Assembly (NCBI GenBank): GCA_002425705.1
Contig: DIMT01000010.1
Location: 40,517-104,516 of the forward strand
From: Firmicutes bacterium UBA5559
GTDB taxonomy: Bacteria > Bacillota > Clostridia > Peptostreptococcales > Anaerovoracaceae
DNA: 64,000 bases
Reading direction: 5' to 3'
Each line of letters opens with the position of its first letter. Within the stretch, counting starts at the first letter, position 1. Below the pieces are notes generated by a model. It had not been told where the DNA came from, did not search any database, and worked only from the letters and a program-made list of their open reading frames with translations. Positions 60,830-64,000 of this stretch are shown piece by piece. The translations under genes and the position numbers were made by a program.

Positions 60830-62527
60830 ATGGAAAATTTAAAATTTAATGAACTGAATCTATCTGAAGGCATGCAGAAAGCCTTGGATGCCATGGGCTT
60901 TGAGGAGGCTACTCCAATCCAGTCCAAGGCTATTCCCCCGGTGATGGAGGGACTGGACATCATTGGCCAGGCTCAGACAGGAACGGGAAAGACCTGCGCC
61001 TTTGGTATCCCTATGGTTGAAATGATCGACTCCCGCAGTACGGCAGTACAAGCCCTGATCCTGTGCCCTACCAGAGAACTGGCTATTCAGGTGTCGGAGG
61101 AAATCAAGAACCTGTGCCGATATAAAAAGGGAATCAAAACCCTTCCCATATACGGAGGTCAGCCCATCGACCGGCAGATCATGGCCCTGAAGAACAAGCC
61201 CCAGATCATCATCGGCACACCAGGCCGGGTCATGGACCACATGCGTCGCCATACCCTCAAATTCAAGGAACTGAAAATGATCGTTCTGGATGAAGCCGAT
61301 GAAATGCTGAACATGGGATTCCGGGAAGACATCGATACCATCCTGAAGGAGATACCGGAAGACCGGCAGACTTTGCTGTTTTCGGCCACCATGTCTCCGG
61401 AGATTTTGGACATCACGAAGCAGTATCAGAAGGAACCGGTGCTGATCAAGACGGTCCATAAAGAAATCACCATGCCTCTGACGGAACAGTATTACCTGGA
61501 AGTCCGGGAATCCTCCAAGCTGGAACTGCTCTGCCGGATGATCGATGCCAAGAACATCAAACTGGGCATCGTCTTCTGCAACACGAAAAGGAAGGTAGAT
61601 GAGGTGACGACCGCTCTTCAGACCAGAGGTTTCTCAGCCGAGTCCCTCCACGGTGACATGAAGCAGACAGAACGAGACCGGGTCATGAATAAATTCCGAA
61701 AAGGAATGGTGGAGATCCTGGTTGCCACCGACGTAGCCGCCCGAGGCATCGACGTGAACAACGTGGAAGCTGTATTCAACTATGACATCCCCAGTGATGA
61801 AGAATATTACGTTCATCGTATTGGAAGAACCGGCCGGGCAGGGAAGAAGGGAATCTCTTACTCCTTTATTTTCGGAAGAGACATTTATAAGCTGAAGGAT
61901 ATCCAACGGTACACCAAGACAGAGATTCTTCCCATGAAACCGCCTAGCTTGTCCGATATTGAAGGGGTCAAGCAGGACGAAACCATGAAGGAAATCCTGG
62001 ATGTCATCCTGAAAGGGCAGCATACCAAATATATGGCTGTCGTGGAAAGGATTCTGGAAAATTCAGATGATGCTACCACTTTAGACCTGGCAGCAGCCTT
62101 GTATAAAATTGCTTTTGGGGATCTGGAAACAAGAGGATACGGAGAATCGGATCTGGACGATGAGGAAATGATGTACACTTCCGGAGGAATGGCCAGGCTG
62201 TTCCTCAACGCAGGAGTCATGGACGGCATCCAGCCGAAAAATATCGTATCCGCCATTGCTTCCCGGTCTTCTATGCCCGGAAAGCTTATTGGAGCCATCG
62301 ATATCCACAAGCAGTTTACCTTTATTGAAGTACCGGAAAAATATGCGGATGAAGTGGTCCTGGCTATGGCGGATTTCACCCACCGGGGAAGAACTCTTCA
62401 GATTGAAAAGGCTTCCAAGAAACAGAAAACTGGAAGCCGTGGCCGAAATAAAAGCTACGGAGGGGCACCAAGCCCTGCCGGCTTTGCCCGAAAGCGGATC
62501 GAGCAGAAAAAGTCAAAGCGAAAGTAA
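60830..62527 (+). CDS. DEAD-box ATP-dependent RNA helicase with DbpA-type RNA-binding domain
   Basis: 565 residues. Motifs in order: Q motif (ATPIQSKAIP), I AQTGTGKT, Ia PTRELAIQ, II DEAD, III SAT, V VATDVAARGIDV and VI HRIGRTGRAGK. A DbpA/CsdA-like RNA-binding domain (about 470-540, RLFLNAGVMDGIQPKNIVSA) and a basic Arg/Lys-rich tail follow. This arrangement is that of DbpA/DeaD-type helicases, which remodel rRNA during ribosome assembly or at low temperature. A GAAAGGA site precedes ATG 60830. Confidence 0.93.
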   Translation: MENLKFNELNLSEGMQKALDAMGFEEATPIQSKAIPPVMEGLDIIGQAQTGTGKTCAFGIPMVEMIDSRSTAVQALILCPTRELAIQVSEEIKNLCRYKKGIKTLPIYGGQPIDRQIMALKNKPQIIIGTPGRVMDHMRRHTLKFKELKMIVLDEADEMLNMGFREDIDTILKEIPEDRQTLLFSATMSPEILDITKQYQKEPVLIKTVHKEITMPLTEQYYLEVRESSKLELLCRMIDAKNIKLGIVFCNTKRKVDEVTTALQTRGFSAESLHGDMKQTERDRVMNKFRKGMVEILVATDVAARGIDVNNVEAVFNYDIPSDEEYYVHRIGRTGRAGKKGISYSFIFGRDIYKLKDIQRYTKTEILPMKPPSLSDIEGVKQDETMKEILDVILKGQHTKYMAVVERILENSDDATTLDLAAALYKIAFGDLETRGYGESDLDDEEMMYTSGGMARLFLNAGVMDGIQPKNIVSAIASRSSMPGKLIGAIDIHKQFTFIEVPEKYADEVVLAMADFTHRGRTLQIEKASKKQKTGSRGRNKSYGGAPSPAGFARKRIEQKKSKRK

Positions 62528-62697
62528 CGTATCCGGAATTAGACAGAACAGGTAATAAAATGGCTCTATAATAAATGTGGTGGTGTTTGAGAAATCAAAT
62601 GCTGCCACGTTTTTCAATTTTTGCAAAAAAAGCAGAGCATAAATCAGAATCTCAAGTAAAATGTAGTTACCACACAACATTGAAAGGAGATTCGATT

Positions 62698-63882
62698 ATG
62701 CTCTATACCGATTATACAACAGACCTTTTAGGATTAAAAGATGTTAATGTGACAAAGGTGGAAACTATTCAAGGGCAACTCCATATCCATCTTACAACAA
62801 TCCGGAGGATGCAGGTCTGCCCCTCTTGCCGATATGACACCAAACGGATCCATTCCTACCGGAATCAACTGGTCAAGGACATTCCTTTTCATGAAGGGAA
62901 AACAATCCTTCATCTGAAAAAGCGTCGGTATTTCTGCCCCCATTGCGGGAAGGTCTTCCAGGAAAAAGTCTCCTTCCTCCCTCGTTATCAGCGAAATACC
63001 AGCCGATTGGTGGCAAAGATCATGAGCGACTACCGATCCGAGCATTCCACCATCTCTATCGCAAGGCAAAATGGGATTTCCCCAGGGATAGCCATGCGGA
63101 TCTTGAATAAAATTTCCTATCCCCGGCCGTCTCTTCCAAGAGTCCTGTCTATCGACGAGTTCAAGGGGAATGCGGAAGGAGACAAATTCCAATGTATCCT
63201 GACGGATCCGGTGAGGAAGCGGGTGCTTGATATCCTTCCGTCCCGAAAGTCAGAGACCCTCCTCGCCTATTTCCTGCAGTATCCCTTGGAACAACGGAAG
63301 CGAGTGGAATATCTGGTGATGGATATGAGCCATCTGTTCCGTGATGTGCTAAGTTCCTGTTTCCCAAATGCAAAGATCGTCGTGGATAAGTTTCATGTCT
63401 GCCGCCATATCACCTGGGCCCTGGAAAGGGTTCGGAAGGAGGAACAAAAGAAATTTTCCGATGACCGACGGAAGTACTACAAGAAAAGTCGATGGATCCT
63501 TCTGAAGCACAAGGAGAAACTGAACGAAGAGCAGCTTCTTCAATTAGAAAACATGCTCTCCTTTTCAGATGACTTACGAAAAGCTTACTGGCTGAAAGAA
63601 GTCTTCTATGAATTCATGGAAAGCAAGAATCTGCAGGAAGCTCGGGCCCGGCTCCTGAAATGGAATATGGGTTACGGAGCTGTCCCCTTGAAAGAATTCC
63701 AAGGCTGTTTCGAGATGATGAACAGGTGGCAGCATCAAATACTTCGTGCATTTAGCCTAGGCTATACCAATGGTTTCACCGAAGGATGCAATAACAAAAT
63801 CAAGGTCCTGAAACGCAACTGTTATGGGGTCAGAAATTTCCATCGGTTTAGAAATCGGATTCTTCACATGATGGCTGCTTAA
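62698..63882 (+). CDS. ISL3-family transposase
   Basis: 394 residues from ATG 62698, with GAAAGGAG upstream. An N-terminal zinc-finger pair (CPSC about 42-45; CPHCGK about 82-87) and helix-turn-helix precede the DDE catalytic domain, with acidic residues in LSIDEFKG and VMDMSHLFRDVL and the Glu in TNGFTEGCNNKIKVLKR. The length fits the family (about 400), and no frameshift is visible, so the gene is probably intact. Confidence 0.93.
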   Translation: MLYTDYTTDLLGLKDVNVTKVETIQGQLHIHLTTIRRMQVCPSCRYDTKRIHSYRNQLVKDIPFHEGKTILHLKKRRYFCPHCGKVFQEKVSFLPRYQRNTSRLVAKIMSDYRSEHSTISIARQNGISPGIAMRILNKISYPRPSLPRVLSIDEFKGNAEGDKFQCILTDPVRKRVLDILPSRKSETLLAYFLQYPLEQRKRVEYLVMDMSHLFRDVLSSCFPNAKIVVDKFHVCRHITWALERVRKEEQKKFSDDRRKYYKKSRWILLKHKEKLNEEQLLQLENMLSFSDDLRKAYWLKEVFYEFMESKNLQEARARLLKWNMGYGAVPLKEFQGCFEMMNRWQHQILRAFSLGYTNGFTEGCNNKIKVLKRNCYGVRNFHRFRNRILHMMAA

Positions 63883-63934
63883 AAGAACTGGGAAGCACCT
63901 GGGCTAACCCTTAGAAGATGGAGGGCTGATTTCT

Positions 63935-64000
63935 ATGCCCGTAAAAGGGGAAACCCAAAGAAACCTGGAATTAAAAAGCAGCCCGGCCTATGAAGCCTTG
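63935..64000 (+). CDS. Possible start of an unrecognised gene, cut by the window end
   Basis: ATG 63935 opens a frame that runs off the window (MPVKGETQRNLELKSSPAYE...). A GGAGGG stretch at 63920-63925 lies nine bases upstream. It could be a real gene or chance within the insertion element; nothing is recognised. Confidence 0.25.
   Translation, partial: MPVKGETQRNLELKSSPAYEAL

Larger units (their letters stand above)
62562..64000 (+). mobile_element. ISL3-family insertion sequence, right end not identified
   Basis: A transposase gene with a left end beginning GGCTCTATAATAAATGTGG at 62562, which resembles the GGCTCTT start of ISL3 ends. I did not find a matching inverted copy before 64000, so the right end lies beyond the window or has decayed. 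It sits 34 bases after the helicase stop. Confidence 0.6.

Noticed and set aside
1..64000. CRISPR arrays, prophage genes, restriction systems or toxin-antitoxin pairs
   Set aside because: No regularly spaced repeats, cas genes, phage structural genes or recognisable defence genes were seen on either strand.

Overview
The window looks like a chromosomal segment of an anaerobic, Gram-positive-type bacterium of the class Clostridia. Supporting signs are strong GGAGG-type ribosome sites, consensus SigA promoters (TTGACA-17-TATAAT), copper-amine-oxidase-like N-terminal modules on secreted proteins, an SLH-anchored surface protein, an infC-rpmI-rplT operon with an L20-type leader, a mreBCD-PBP2-minD block, a LexA box of Bacillus/Clostridium type, and an EtfA carrying an N-terminal ferredoxin domain. 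I cannot name the genus.

From 1 to about 21.8 kb lies a surface-polysaccharide locus. It holds the end of capF and capG (UDP-N-acetyl-L-fucosamine route), four glycosyltransferases, a Wzy-like polymerase/ligase, a Wzx-like flippase, an ATP-grasp enzyme, a WbqC protein, rmlA, a DegT-type sugar aminotransferase and rmlB (a dTDP-aminosugar route without rmlC or rmlD), a convergent LytR-CpsA-Psr ligase and a phosphoglycosyl transferase with an unusual C-terminal extension. Two large exported proteins sit inside it: a beta-helix protein with a copper-amine-oxidase-like module, and a metallophosphoesterase with three SLH repeats. A tRNA-Arg(TCG) follows.

From 22 to 32 kb lie an N-acetylmuramoyl-L-alanine amidase, a split LysO lysine exporter, a MoxR ATPase with a VWA partner, lexA with its operator, and a sigma-54-controlled pair. 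The pair is a class III aminotransferase and an acylating aldehyde dehydrogenase resembling taurine/sulfoacetaldehyde enzymes. It is preceded by a near-perfect -24/-12 promoter, three copies of a palindromic operator and the gene of its likely activator.

From 32 to 51 kb lie housekeeping genes: infC (ATT start)-rpmI-rplT, a trigger-factor-like lipoprotein, a glycine riboswitch controlling an alanine/glycine symporter, nrdR-cmk-DUF1015, radC-mreBCD-PBP2-minD, convergent rodA, rny, and a cysteine desulfurase-thiI pair.

From 51 to 64 kb lie a sensor-like lipoprotein, an acyl-CoA dehydrogenase-etfB-etfA operon, a LUD protein, and a minus-strand operon of aconitase, isocitrate-type dehydrogenase, a GntR regulator and an HD protein. 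That operon has a consensus promoter overlapped by a palindromic operator. A DEAD-box RNA helicase and an ISL3-family transposase close the window. Four copies of a short motif starting at stop codons (26.5, 26.6, 27.5 and 51.05 kb) are not explained by known features.
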